A stretch of DNA of 64,000 nt. Origin: an uncultured Bacteroidales bacterium (GTDB lineage: Bacteria > Bacteroidota > Bacteroidia > Bacteroidales > UBA932). The stretch covers positions 172,839-236,838 of the forward strand of contig CASFGK010000009.1 of NCBI GenBank assembly GCA_949294195.1, in the 5' to 3' direction. The translations under genes were made by a program, and so were the position numbers. A model generated the notes under the pieces. That model worked only from the letters and a program-made list of their open reading frames with translations. It was not told the origin of the DNA and searched no databases. This document shows, one piece after another, positions 27,092 to 36,507 of the stretch (position 1 is its first letter; each line of letters starts with the position of its first letter).

Positions 27092-29923
27092 TTAATTGTT
27101 CTTCAAAGCGCAGGGGCCTTTCTGTCCGAGGACTTCTTTCAGAAACGGACCCGTGACGGACTCCGGATTCTCTGCCAGATCTTCCGGGGTGCCTTGAGCG
27201 ACGATGCGCCCGCCGGCCTTGCCTCCTTCAGGCCCCATGTCGAAGATATAGTCCGCGGATTTCAGCACGTCCAGGTTGTGTTCTATGACTATTACGCTGT
27301 TGCCCTGGTCCACAAGCTGCTGAAGCACGCCAAGAAGCACTTTGATATCTTCCGAATGCAGTCCTGTAGTAGGTTCGTCGAGTATGTACAATGTGTTTCC
27401 CGTACTTTTCCTTGCAAGTTCCGCCGCCAGCTTCATCCTCTGGCTTTCCCCGCCTGACAGAGTGACGGCGGACTGGCCAAGACGGACATATCCCAGTCCG
27501 ACATCCACCATGGCCTTGAGTTTCTGTGCGATGGAAGGGATGGTGCTGAAGAACCCGTGCGCTTCGCTTATGGACATTTCAAGTACATCATTGATGTTCT
27601 TCCCCTTATATTTTACGGCCAGTGTGTCTTCCTTGTACCTTCGTCCCCTGCACTCCTTGCAGACCACATTGACCGAAGGCAGGAAATTCATTTCTATTAC
27701 CTTTATCCCCGCACCTTTGCATTCTTCACAGCGTCCTCCGGGCACGTTGAAAGAAAACCGTCCTGCCTTGAATCCGCGAACCTTTGCATCCGGGGTGGAT
27801 TCAAAGAGAGCGCGTATGTCGTTGAATACGCCTGTGAATGTGGCCGGGTTGCTTCTCGGGGTCCTTCCTATAGGGGACTGGTCTATCTCTATCAGCTTGT
27901 CAATGTTCTCTATCCCGATGACTCTGTCGTACGGAAGCGGTTGCAACTTGGAATTGTAGAACTTGTTCTTGAGGACGGGCATCAGGGTGTCGTTTATGAG
28001 CGAGGATTTCCCGCTTCCGCTCACTCCGCTTATCCCGATGAAGATTCCCAGAGGGAGGTCTATGTCGATGTTTTTCAGGTTGTTCCCTCTGGCTCCGCGT
28101 ATGCCCAGATACGTGCCGTTTCCCTTGCGGCGTGTAGCCGGGACTTCTATTGCCCTTTTCCCGGAGAGGTAGTCCAGTGTGATGGAAGGGCCTATGATGT
28201 AGTGTCTGTCATCGTCCTTTTTCTGTCCGCAGGTTTTCAGAAGCACGTCCACCGGAGCGGAAACGCATATTTTTCCGCCGTCTTCACCGGCTCCCGGGCC
28301 GACATCCACCAGCCAGTCGGCTGAAAGCATGGTCTCGATATCATGTTCGACCACCATCACGGAGTTTCCCTCGTCGCGGAGTTTCTTCAGAGACGAAATG
28401 AGTTTCCTGTTGTCTCTCTGGTGAAGCCCGATGCTCGGTTCGTCAAGAATATAGAGGACATTCACGAGCTTGGAACCGATTTGGGTGGCAAGCCTGATTC
28501 TCTGGCTTTCTCCTCCTGAAAGAGAAGAAGTTGCACGGTCAAGGGACAGGTATTCCAGTCCGACATCCAGAAGGAAGGAAACTCTTTCCCGGAGTTCTTT
28601 GAGGATATCCCGCGCAATGACATTCTCTCTGGAGTTGAATTTTCCTTCCAGAGAGCCGAGCCAGTCTTCCAGGGCGGAAATTTCCATTGCCGCCACTTCG
28701 GAAATCGTCTTGCCGTCTATCTTGAAATATTCGGTTTCCTTGTTCAGCCGGGTGCCATGACACACCGGGCAGACCACTTTGTCCGGGATGTCTTCGACGA
28801 TTCCCGGGAAAGCCACCATTTCAGATGAAGTGCCTTCTCCTACCCGGAAAAGCTCGTCCGAGCCGAATATGATAAGGGAAATGACTTCATCTGGAATCTC
28901 ACTTATCGGGTCATATAGTGAAAAGTTGTATTTGCGTGCTATTGAGCGTATTATATCGAATTTTCTGGTTTCGCGCACTCTCCCCAGCGGGACGATTCCG
29001 CCGTCGGCTATCGATATGTTCCTGTCCGGAACAATCGTATCCATGTTTACGTCTACTATCATTCCGAGCCCTTTGCAGTGGGGACAATATCCCTGCGGGG
29101 AGTTGAAGGAGAACGAGTGCGGAGCGGGCTCCGCGAGAGAAAGTCCGGTCTCCGGGCAGACAAGATGTTTTGAATAATGGTGAAGCTCCCCGGTTTCCGG
29201 ATCCATGACGGCGAGAGACCCTTTCCCGTAGTTCAATGCGGACATCACGGAGTCCCTGATTCGCTTCTGGTCATCCCCTGACGGTTTGAGCCTGTCGATT
29301 ACCAGCTCTATGAAATGTGCCTTGTACCTGTCCAGCTGCGTGACTTCGGAGAGATCAATGATTTCCCCGTCAATACGCGCCTGGGTGTATCCCCGTTTGC
29401 GAAGCTGGTCGAAAAGCTCCTTGTAATGACCCTTGCGCCCCTTGACCAGAGGGGCCAGAAGATAGCATTTGCGTCCGCTGTAATTCTCGATGATGAGATC
29501 GGTTATCTGCTGGTCTGTGTACCGGACCATCTCTTTGCCTGTGGCGGGGGAGTACGCTCTGGAGGCTTTGGCATACAGAAGTCTCAGGAAGTCGTATATT
29601 TCCGTGATAGTCCCGACCGTGGAGCGGGGGTTGTTGCCTGTGGTCTTCTGTTCTATGGCTATTATGGGGCTGAGTCCGGTAATGCTTTCCACTTCCGGCT
29701 TCTCCAGAATGCCCATGAACTGTTTGGCGTATGCGGAAAGGGTGTCCATGTAGCGCCGCTGGCCTTCTGCATATATCGTGTCGAATGCCAGGGACGACTT
29801 GCCGCTGCCGCTCAGGCCTGTGATTACCACGAAACGGTCACGCGGAATGTAAAGCGACACTCCTTTCAGGTTGTGTGCACCGGCCCCGCGTATTTCTATG
29901 TATTCTGTATTGTCCTTGTCCAT
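27092..29923 (-). CDS. uvrA: Excinuclease ABC subunit A
   Basis: 943 residues; damage-recognition ATPase of nucleotide excision repair. Two ABC modules are visible: Walker A VITGLSGSGKSSLAFDTIYAEGQRRY-like (near residue 40) and GISGVSGSGKSSLIND; signatures SSLSGGESQRIRLATQIG and VTLSGGESQRMKLAAELA; Walker B YILDEPSIGLHQRD and YILDEPTTGLHSED. Zinc-binding pairs occur in CPHCKGLG/CPVCHGTR and CEECKGAG/CKECRGRR. I chose the ATG at 29923 because it overlaps the stop of the upstream hydrolase gene (TGATATG arrangement); the longer frame lies inside that gene. Normal family length. Confidence 0.97.
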   Translation of the reverse strand: MDKDNTEYIEIRGAGAHNLKGVSLYIPRDRFVVITGLSGSGKSSLAFDTIYAEGQRRYMDTLSAYAKQFMGILEKPEVESITGLSPIIAIEQKTTGNNPRSTVGTITEIYDFLRLLYAKASRAYSPATGKEMVRYTDQQITDLIIENYSGRKCYLLAPLVKGRKGHYKELFDQLRKRGYTQARIDGEIIDLSEVTQLDRYKAHFIELVIDRLKPSGDDQKRIRDSVMSALNYGKGSLAVMDPETGELHHYSKHLVCPETGLSLAEPAPHSFSFNSPQGYCPHCKGLGMIVDVNMDTIVPDRNISIADGGIVPLGRVRETRKFDIIRSIARKYNFSLYDPISEIPDEVISLIIFGSDELFRVGEGTSSEMVAFPGIVEDIPDKVVCPVCHGTRLNKETEYFKIDGKTISEVAAMEISALEDWLGSLEGKFNSRENVIARDILKELRERVSFLLDVGLEYLSLDRATSSLSGGESQRIRLATQIGSKLVNVLYILDEPSIGLHQRDNRKLISSLKKLRDEGNSVMVVEHDIETMLSADWLVDVGPGAGEDGGKICVSAPVDVLLKTCGQKKDDDRHYIIGPSITLDYLSGKRAIEVPATRRKGNGTYLGIRGARGNNLKNIDIDLPLGIFIGISGVSGSGKSSLINDTLMPVLKNKFYNSKLQPLPYDRVIGIENIDKLIEIDQSPIGRTPRSNPATFTGVFNDIRALFESTPDAKVRGFKAGRFSFNVPGGRCEECKGAGIKVIEMNFLPSVNVVCKECRGRRYKEDTLAVKYKGKNINDVLEMSISEAHGFFSTIPSIAQKLKAMVDVGLGYVRLGQSAVTLSGGESQRMKLAAELARKSTGNTLYILDEPTTGLHSEDIKVLLGVLQQLVDQGNSVIVIEHNLDVLKSADYIFDMGPEGGKAGGRIVAQGTPEDLAENPESVTGPFLKEVLGQKGPCALKNN

Positions 29924-29924
29924 A

Positions 29925-30626
29925 TCAGTGATGTTTGTCATCCCGGTCCGGAGATTCACTCTCGTCCTCTTCGTAAGGAAGGTTGAACGGCTGGAGGAAA
30001 GGGTTTTTGGTCCTCTCGTCAGTGATGGTGGTGTGCGGCCCGTGTCCCGGAATGACATTGATGTCTCCGTCGAGAGTCACCAGCTTGTTGAAAATCCCCT
30101 CCATCAGCCTGTCGTAGTCTCCCTGCGGATGGTCGGTCCGTCCGATGCTGCCTGCGAAAAGCGTATCTCCGCTGAAAAGAACCCTGTCGGCCCTGTCAAG
30201 AAAGCATACTCCGCCTGGGGTATGACCGGGCGTAGAGAGCACCTCGAATACCGTGTTCCCGAACTTCACCGTATCCCCGTCATGCAGGTCCTCGGTCTCC
30301 ACATCCGTCTCCGGAGTCCTGAACCCGAACTGCCTGCAGTACCAGTCTGCACTCTGCAGGGTCTCTTTGTCGGCAGGATCCATATATACCGGTATTCCAT
30401 ATATCCGGGCACACTCCTTAAGACCGAACACATGGTCGAAATGCGCATGTGTAAGCAGAATCTTTACAGGTTTCAGTCCCTTCTCCCCGATGAAGCCTTT
30501 CAGCTGGTCTCGTTCTGTATCAGTGTAGAATCCCGGGTCGATGATCACGCATTCGCCGGTCTCGTCCCACGCCACGCTGCAGCACTCGTGCAGGTCATTG
30601 AAATAGAAATTCTTTATTTTCAGCAT
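29925..30626 (-). CDS. MBL-fold metallo-hydrolase (glyoxalase II-like)
   Basis: 233 residues from the ATG at 30626 (MLKIKNFYFNDLHECC). The zinc-binding motif THAHFDHVFG, a distal His in STPGHTPGGVCF, Asp in FSGDTLFAGSIGRTD and His in VIPGHGPHTTI are all in place. This is the YcbL/glyoxalase II-like branch, which hydrolyses thioesters. The tail is acidic and His-rich (DESESPDRDDKHH). A TATATTTG box on the minus strand (30656-30649) could be the -7 element of a promoter, with a short leader; no clear -33 box. Translationally coupled to uvrA. Confidence 0.88.
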   Translation of the reverse strand: MLKIKNFYFNDLHECCSVAWDETGECVIIDPGFYTDTERDQLKGFIGEKGLKPVKILLTHAHFDHVFGLKECARIYGIPVYMDPADKETLQSADWYCRQFGFRTPETDVETEDLHDGDTVKFGNTVFEVLSTPGHTPGGVCFLDRADRVLFSGDTLFAGSIGRTDHPQGDYDRLMEGIFNKLVTLDGDINVIPGHGPHTTITDERTKNPFLQPFNLPYEEDESESPDRDDKHH

Positions 30627-30764
30627 ATGATTGTTGTCGATAATACAGCAAATATATGAAAACTCGCCCACATACGTTAAAAATATTATGGGTGAGTTTG
30701 CCTGCAGAGCAATATATCCGGTCTTTCTATGCAACATTCTCCGGTCATGTCAGTCCATGAAAAT

Positions 30765-30795
30765 TTTGTCTGCCGGAAACAGTTTCTTATTTTTG
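30765..30795 (+). promoter_or_regulatory. Bacteroidota promoter upstream of tsaC-like gene
   Basis: TTTG (30765-30768) and TATTTTTG (30788-30795), spaced 19 bp, match the -33/-7 consensus exactly. Transcription would begin near 30802, about 95 nt before the start codon. Confidence 0.75.
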
Positions 30796-30895
30796 CCGCG
30801 TGAAATGCCGGTTGCGATTCAGGCCTGCCGGACAGCGGCCTGACATTTTGTCCCCGGCAGAAGCAAGTCGGAAAACAGTAAAATTATTTATCGAC

Positions 30896-31510
30896 ATGTA
30901 TACGGAAGAATGCAAGAAGGCAGTGGAAGTTCTCCGCGCAGGCGGAATCCTTCTTTATCCGACAGATACGGTATGGGGACTTGGTTGCGATGCCACAGAT
31001 CCTGAGGCCGTGGCACGTATTTTCAAAATCAAGAACCGTTCGGACAGCAAGTCCCTGGTGCTGCTGGCAAGCGACATTGACATGGTCGCCCGTTATGTGA
31101 AAGAAATTCCGGAGATGGCTGTCCAGCTGGTCGAGGTCAATGACAAGCCGATGACGATTATCTATCCCGGAGCCGTGGCTGCCGGAGTTCCGTCCTCTGG
31201 AGAAAAGCCTGTGGCAGACCGTTACCGTCTGGCGCATAATGTAGTGGCTGAGGACGGTTCTGTCGGTATAAGGATACCGATGATGGATTTCTGCAAGGAG
31301 ATGGTACGCCGCTTCGGCAGGCCTGTGGTTTCCACATCCGCCAATATTTCCGGAGAGCCTGCGCCGAAAAGTTTTTCAGAGATTTCACAGGAGATAAAAT
31401 CCGCTGTCGACTATACGGTAGATCCTGTTCTGGAAAAAGGTTCGACCGGGCAGGCGTCTTCCATAATAATGGTAGGGCTCGACTCTTCGATCAGGATCAT
31501 CCGCAAATAG
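30896..31510 (+). CDS. tsaC: L-threonylcarbamoyladenylate synthase (Sua5/YciO/YrdC family)
   Basis: 204 residues from the ATG at 30896 (MYTEECKKAVEVLRAGG), where the family begins; the open frame upstream to 30800 overlaps the promoter's start point. YrdC-type motifs: ILLYPTDTVWGLGCDA, KIKNRSDSKSLVLL, PMTIIYPG, VGIRIPM and VSTSANISGEPAPKS. The enzyme makes threonylcarbamoyl-AMP from threonine, bicarbonate and ATP for the t6A37 modification of ANN-decoding tRNAs. It lacks the C-terminal Sua5 domain, so it is the short form. Convergent with rsmE. Confidence 0.9.
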   Translation: MYTEECKKAVEVLRAGGILLYPTDTVWGLGCDATDPEAVARIFKIKNRSDSKSLVLLASDIDMVARYVKEIPEMAVQLVEVNDKPMTIIYPGAVAAGVPSSGEKPVADRYRLAHNVVAEDGSVGIRIPMMDFCKEMVRRFGRPVVSTSANISGEPAPKSFSEISQEIKSAVDYTVDPVLEKGSTGQASSIIMVGLDSSIRIIRK

Positions 31511-31580
31511 GCAAAGTCCGTTCCCGCCGCTTTGCGACAGACCGGGATGTGCTGTCCATGAGACGCTTGTGGCAGACTGT

Positions 31581-32390
31581 CTAGTCCATGTTGTGCAGAT
31601 ATACAGCCTCGACTGCAGTGAGAGCGGCAGTTTCCGTCCTGAGACGCGACGCCCCGAGGTGTACGGGGATGAACCCGAGGGATATGGCCAGAGCTGCCTC
31701 CTCCTTTGAAAAGTCTCCTTCAGGACCGATGAGGATTATATATTCGTTCCCTTTGTAGTTTTTCAGGGCCTGTCGGATGGATGTGCGTGGATGTGCTTCA
31801 TCTTCAAAGCAATATGCTATCAGCCGGAGCGGTTCTGCGGAATGGGTGTCATTGGTTGCTCTTTCGGATATGGGGGCTTCATAGTCTACCGTATCGTAAA
31901 TTCCATGACGGGAATTATCCGAGGTGCCGTATCTTGATATGAAATCCTTGACGGAAACCGGTTCATTTACTTGCGGCACATAGCCTTTAAGCGACTGTTT
32001 GGACGCCGAGACCAATATCTTGCTGATTCTTGTAGCCTTGAATACCTTCCGTTCCGAGTGCTGTCCGATTACCGGAGTTATGCTGTCCAGACCGACTTCG
32101 CATGCCTTTTCCGCAAACCATTCATACCGGTCCGCATTCTTGGTGGGGGCTACGGCCATGTGGAGCCTGTATGGATGGCCGCCCCAGTTTTCATGGCGGC
32201 AGACGATTTCCGCCTCTACGGCTTTCGGAGAGCATGAAGATATCCTGCATTCATACATGCATCCGCTCCCGTCGATGATGCAGATGTTGTCCCCGGCCTT
32301 GTGTCTGAGCACTTTGACACAGTGTCCGGACTCTTCTTCCCCCAGCCGGCAGACTTTTCCGTCTATGTCTCCTGTATAGAAAATTTCCAT
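31581..32390 (-). CDS. rsmE: 16S rRNA m3U1498 methyltransferase
   Basis: 269 residues. The N-terminal PUA-like part (HCVKVLRHKAGDNICIIDGSG) and the SPOUT methyltransferase knot with LIGPEGDFSKEEAALA and HLGASRLRTETAALTAVEAVY are diagnostic. It methylates N3 of U1498 in 16S rRNA using S-adenosylmethionine. Divergent from the DEAD-box gene; a TATATTTG on the minus strand at 32493-32486 is a possible -7 box about 90 nt before the start. Slightly long for the family because of an insertion near residues 165-190. Confidence 0.93.
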   Translation of the reverse strand: MEIFYTGDIDGKVCRLGEEESGHCVKVLRHKAGDNICIIDGSGCMYECRISSCSPKAVEAEIVCRHENWGGHPYRLHMAVAPTKNADRYEWFAEKACEVGLDSITPVIGQHSERKVFKATRISKILVSASKQSLKGYVPQVNEPVSVKDFISRYGTSDNSRHGIYDTVDYEAPISERATNDTHSAEPLRLIAYCFEDEAHPRTSIRQALKNYKGNEYIILIGPEGDFSKEEAALAISLGFIPVHLGASRLRTETAALTAVEAVYLHNMD

Positions 32391-32536
32391 TTGTCGTTAT
32401 GCCTCTTTGACTATCGTCGCCCGAAATTCCGGGTCCCTACCGTGTAAGGTTTTCCGTCCATAAGGCGCGACTGTTATCTGAAGGCCAAATATACGCTAAA
32501 TTTTCTTGTTGCAGATTGGATTGTCAATTAAAACAC

Positions 32537-32544
32537 TACCTTTG
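32537..32544 (+). promoter_or_regulatory. -7 box upstream of DEAD-box helicase gene
   Basis: TACCTTTG matches TAnnTTTG and lies 30 bp before the start codon. The best -33 candidate is ATTG at 32515-32518, 18 bp away, one base off consensus and spacing. Confidence 0.55.
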
Positions 32545-32574
32545 CGCCGGAATTATTGGAGTAAAATTTTATAG

Positions 32575-34272
32575 ATGAAGACATTTGAAGAACTCGGCGT
32601 GTCGGAGGAGATACGTCGTGCGATTGAAGAGATGGGGTACGCTTACCCTATGCCTGTGCAGGAAGAAGTGATTCCGTACCTTCTGGAGGACGGGCATGAC
32701 GTTGTGGCGCTGGCACAGACAGGTACCGGAAAGACAGCGGCGTTCGGACTTCCGCTGATACAGAAGACAGATGTGAATGACAACCATCCTCAGTCCCTTA
32801 TACTTTGTCCGACCAGAGAACTTTGTCTGCAGATTGCGGGAGACCTGAACGACTATTCGAAGTATGTTGACGGACTGAAGGTGCTGCCGGTCTACGGAGG
32901 CTCTTCAATCGAGAGCCAGATCAGAGCCTTGAAATCAGGAGTGCACATTATCGTGGCTACCCCTGGACGTCTTCTCGACCTTATGGAACGCAAGACAGTG
33001 TCCCTCGCTACGATCAGGAACGTGGTGATGGACGAGGCCGACGAGATGCTGAATATGGGCTTTTCCGAGGATATCAATGCGATATTGGCTGATGTGCCGC
33101 AGGAGAGGAACACGCTTCTGTTCTCGGCCACGATGAGTAACGAGATCGCCAGAATCGCGAAGAATTACCTTCACAACGCCAAAGAGATAACCATCGGACG
33201 CAGGAACGAGGGTACAGCGAATGTGAGGCATATTGTCTATATGGTCCACGCCAAGGACAAATACGAGACTCTGAAAAGGATTGTGGACTACAATCCCAAG
33301 ATATACGGGATCATCTTCTGCCGGACCAAGCGGGAGACCCAGGAGATTGCAGACCAGCTGATGCAGGAAGGCTACAATGCCGATTCTCTCCACGGGGATC
33401 TTTCCCAGGCACAGCGCGACCTGGTGATGCAGAAGTTCCGCATCAGGAATCTCCAGCTGCTGGTCGCCACTGATGTCGCGGCCCGCGGTCTGGATGTGGA
33501 CGACCTTACACATATCATAAATTACGGGCTGCCTGATGATACCGAGAGCTATACCCACCGTAGCGGAAGGACCGGCCGCGCAGGAAAGACAGGAACTTCA
33601 ATAGCGATAATAAACCTGAAGGAGCGCAGCAAGGTACGGGCTATCGAAAAAACCATCGGGAAACAGTTCGAGACAGGTGAGATACCTACAGCATGGCAGA
33701 TTTGCAAGAAGCAGCTGTTCAAGGTGATAGACGATCTTGAGAAAGTAAAGGTCAATGAAGAGGAAATCAATGAGTTCATGCCGGAAATCTACCGTAAGCT
33801 GGACTGGCTTGACAAGGAAGACCTTATCAAGAGGGTGGTGTCCCATGAGTTCAATCGTTTCTTCGAATATTACCGCGACAAGGATGAAATAGAGACTGTG
33901 TCCGACTCCAAGAAAGGACGGGATAAAGAAGAGAAAGGACCGCGCAAGGCGGAGGAGGGGTATGTAAGGCTGCATATCAATCTCGGAAAGATAGATCATT
34001 TCAATTTGAGGGGACTTATGGCCATGCTCAACGACAACACCCGAAGGCGTGTGGATGTCGGACGGGTGGACCTGATGAAGAAGTTCTCTTTCTTCGAGGT
34101 TGACGAAAAGGAGACGGAAAATGTACTCAAGGCATTCCGTGGACTGACTTGGAACGGACGCAAGGTAGTGGTAGAAGTGGCCCAGGAAAATCCTAAAGGA
34201 GGAGATGAAGAGGAAGATTACGGCAAGAAGTCCAGGAAACGCCGCGACCGCTCCTCCCGCCGCAGACGCTGA
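32575..34272 (+). CDS. DEAD-box RNA helicase with DbpA-type RNA-binding domain
   Basis: 565 residues. Q motif (YPMPVQEEV), motif I AQTGTGKTAAFGLPL, Ia PTRELCLQI, II DEADEMLNMGF, III SATM, V ARGLDVDD and VI HRSGRTGRAG are complete. After a linker rich in Lys and Glu, residues 460-540 form a DbpA/CsdA-type RRM-like domain (VRLHINLGKIDHFNLRGLMAML; RGLTWNGRKVVVEVAQ). The tail is basic (KKSRKRRDRSSRRRR). It likely remodels RNA in ribosome assembly or cold adaptation, like CsdA/DeaD. The 280 bp after it hold no gene that I recognise. Confidence 0.93.
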   Translation: MKTFEELGVSEEIRRAIEEMGYAYPMPVQEEVIPYLLEDGHDVVALAQTGTGKTAAFGLPLIQKTDVNDNHPQSLILCPTRELCLQIAGDLNDYSKYVDGLKVLPVYGGSSIESQIRALKSGVHIIVATPGRLLDLMERKTVSLATIRNVVMDEADEMLNMGFSEDINAILADVPQERNTLLFSATMSNEIARIAKNYLHNAKEITIGRRNEGTANVRHIVYMVHAKDKYETLKRIVDYNPKIYGIIFCRTKRETQEIADQLMQEGYNADSLHGDLSQAQRDLVMQKFRIRNLQLLVATDVAARGLDVDDLTHIINYGLPDDTESYTHRSGRTGRAGKTGTSIAIINLKERSKVRAIEKTIGKQFETGEIPTAWQICKKQLFKVIDDLEKVKVNEEEINEFMPEIYRKLDWLDKEDLIKRVVSHEFNRFFEYYRDKDEIETVSDSKKGRDKEEKGPRKAEEGYVRLHINLGKIDHFNLRGLMAMLNDNTRRRVDVGRVDLMKKFSFFEVDEKETENVLKAFRGLTWNGRKVVVEVAQENPKGGDEEEDYGKKSRKRRDRSSRRRR

Positions 34273-34552
34273 TTTTGATTTAATGCGGTCATCATGAGCT
34301 TGTCTCAGGATCTAAGGAGCGAAGATCATAGAAACAACCTGGGAAATCAGTTGAATAGTATAATATTGATTGATAAATATTTAGCGCAAAAGATGGTTGG
34401 ACGGTCCCTCTGTAAAAACTACATCCATCCAAGCCGGCAAACAAATAAACGACTATCAATCATCACTTTACCTTCAACTTCATTTGGCAGGTTAACGAAG
34501 GTCGTCAGACTTTCAGGGCCGCACCGGGGTAAATAATAAGTACCAATATATC

Positions 34553-35044
34553 ATGTACATCGGATTGATTTCAGACACGCACGGCACTTTCGACGAGCCG
34601 TTCATGGATTTCCTGCAGCCTGTCGATGAAATATGGCATACAGGGGATTTCGGCTCTCTTGAGACTGCGCAGGAAATAGCTGCGTTCAAGCCTCTGAAGG
34701 GTGTCTACGGAAATATAGACGGATATGATGTGAGACTGGAATATCCCCAATATCAGTGGTTTGAGTGTGAGGGAATGAAAGTTCTGATGACACATATAGG
34801 AGGATATCCCGGAAAATACGACCCGAGGGCACGGGCAATGATCGACGAGTATCATCCGGACATTTTCGTCTGCGGACATTCGCATATACTCCGGGTGATG
34901 TCTGACAGGAAACGGAATATGATGGTGATTAATCCGGGAGCCGCCGGGAAATACGGCTTCCATACTGTGCGGACTGCACTGAGGTTCCATATCGACAGTG
35001 GGGATATCCACGATATGGAAGTATTTGAACTGGACAGGAAGTGA
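34553..35044 (+). CDS. YfcE/MJ0936-family metallophosphoesterase
   Basis: 163 residues. Metallophosphoesterase motifs for two metals are present: GLISDTHGTF, WHTGDF, GNIDGYD, LMTHIGGYPG and CGHSHILRVM with NPGAAG. This family hydrolyses phosphodiesters in vitro; the natural substrate is usually unknown. It is followed 77 bp later by radA on the same strand and may share a transcript. Confidence 0.9.
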   Translation: MYIGLISDTHGTFDEPFMDFLQPVDEIWHTGDFGSLETAQEIAAFKPLKGVYGNIDGYDVRLEYPQYQWFECEGMKVLMTHIGGYPGKYDPRARAMIDEYHPDIFVCGHSHILRVMSDRKRNMMVINPGAAGKYGFHTVRTALRFHIDSGDIHDMEVFELDRK

Positions 35045-35121
35045 TAGGTATCTGCAATCGGTCAAGGGAAGGGGAATGCCGGTAAACGTTAAAAGTGATT
35101 GTCATAGAAAACAGAAGCGAT

Positions 35122-36498
35122 ATGCCGAATATTAAACAGAAGACCGTGTGGTTCTGCACGTCGTGCGGAAACGAGAGCCCGAAATGGATGGGGCGTTGCC
35201 CCGCATGCGGGGAGTGGAATACTATGGTAGAGGAGAAGGTGGCTGTCGGCAAATCGTCCGGATCTGGCAGGCAGCAAGGGTTTTCCGTGCCGGGAGTGAG
35301 TCAGAAACCGGTACCGCTTGCCGATATCGATTCGACGGCGGAGGTCCGGATTTCATTGCACAATACGGAGATGGACCGTATCCTGGGCGGCGGTCTGGTA
35401 GAAGGGTCGCTGGTGCTGATAGGAGGGGAGCCCGGGATAGGAAAGTCTACTCTTTCACTGCAGATCCCGCTTCATTGCAAAGGACTCAAGACCTTGTATG
35501 TGACGGGGGAGGAGAGTGCCCGTCAGGTGAAGCTGAGGGCGGCCCGGCTCGGTGGAGACGGTTCCGACTGTCTGATCTACAGCGAAACCCTGATGGAGAA
35601 TATCCTTTCCGAAGCACGCAAGGTTTCTCCGGATCTTATGGTGGTGGATTCCGTGCAGACCATGTATACCCAGACCATAGACTCTTCTCCAGGGTCGGTG
35701 TCGCAGATCAAGGAGACGGCGGCTATGCTGCTGAGATTTGCCAAGGAGACCGGGATTCCGGTGATTCTTATAGGTCATATCACCAAAGAGGGAAGTATCG
35801 CCGGTCCCAAGATTCTGGAACATATAGTGGATGTGGTCCTGCAGTTCGAAGGGGACAGCAGGGGGGCTTATAGACTGCTGCGGAGCATAAAGAACAGGTT
35901 CGGCTCCACTTCGGAACTTGCCGTGTTCGAGATGACCGGAAAAGGTCTGAGGGAAGTGAGCAACCCTTCGGAAATGCTTGTCCCTATGCATGAAGAAGGT
36001 CTGAGCGGCGTGGCTGTGAGTGCGATGCTGGACGGAACACGGCCGTTCCTGATTGAAGTGCAGGCTCTTGTGAGCTCTGCTGCGTACGGTACTCCGCAGC
36101 GTTCGGCTACCGGATTTGATGTCCGCAGACTGAATATGCTTCTGGCAGTGCTGGAAAAGAGGGCGGGTTTCAAGCTCGGGGTCAAGGATGTATTCCTGAA
36201 TATGGCCGGTGGACTCAAGGTGAACGACCCGGCATGTGATCTTGCTGTGGTGTGTGCCGTGCTTTCGTCCAATTTCGATTTCGCCATACCGCCGGATACC
36301 TGTTTTGCCGGAGAAGTGGGGCTCAGCGGGGAAATCCGTCCTGTCTCCCAGACCGACCGCCGTGTAACCGAGGCGCACAGGCTCGGTTTCAAGAGGATTT
36401 ACGTGTCGGCTTTCGGCCCGGCCGAGAATATGCCTTCCGGTATCGAAGTGGTCCGGGTGGCTGATATTCCGGCCCTGTGCAGGTCGCTGTTCAAATAA
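35122..36498 (+). CDS. radA: DNA repair protein RadA
   Basis: 458 residues from the ATG at 35122 (MPNIKQKTVWFCTSCGNE); an ATG at 35095 adds nine residues not found in the family. C4 zinc finger (CTSCGNESPKWMGRCPACGEW), RecA-type Walker A GGEPGIGKSTL, the RadA-specific KNRFGS motif (RSIKNRFGSTSEL) and a C-terminal Lon-protease-like domain (FLNMAGGLKVNDPACDLAVV; FAGEVGLSGEIRPV). It promotes branch migration in recombination. Ten bases separate it from the deformylase-like gene. Confidence 0.95.
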   Translation: MPNIKQKTVWFCTSCGNESPKWMGRCPACGEWNTMVEEKVAVGKSSGSGRQQGFSVPGVSQKPVPLADIDSTAEVRISLHNTEMDRILGGGLVEGSLVLIGGEPGIGKSTLSLQIPLHCKGLKTLYVTGEESARQVKLRAARLGGDGSDCLIYSETLMENILSEARKVSPDLMVVDSVQTMYTQTIDSSPGSVSQIKETAAMLLRFAKETGIPVILIGHITKEGSIAGPKILEHIVDVVLQFEGDSRGAYRLLRSIKNRFGSTSELAVFEMTGKGLREVSNPSEMLVPMHEEGLSGVAVSAMLDGTRPFLIEVQALVSSAAYGTPQRSATGFDVRRLNMLLAVLEKRAGFKLGVKDVFLNMAGGLKVNDPACDLAVVCAVLSSNFDFAIPPDTCFAGEVGLSGEIRPVSQTDRRVTEAHRLGFKRIYVSAFGPAENMPSGIEVVRVADIPALCRSLFK

Positions 36499-36507
36499 TT
36501 TTATATC

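Noticed and set aside
34294-34536. 80-codon plus-strand frame between the helicase and phosphodiesterase genes
   Set aside because: No homology pattern, no promoter, and composition like intergenic DNA.
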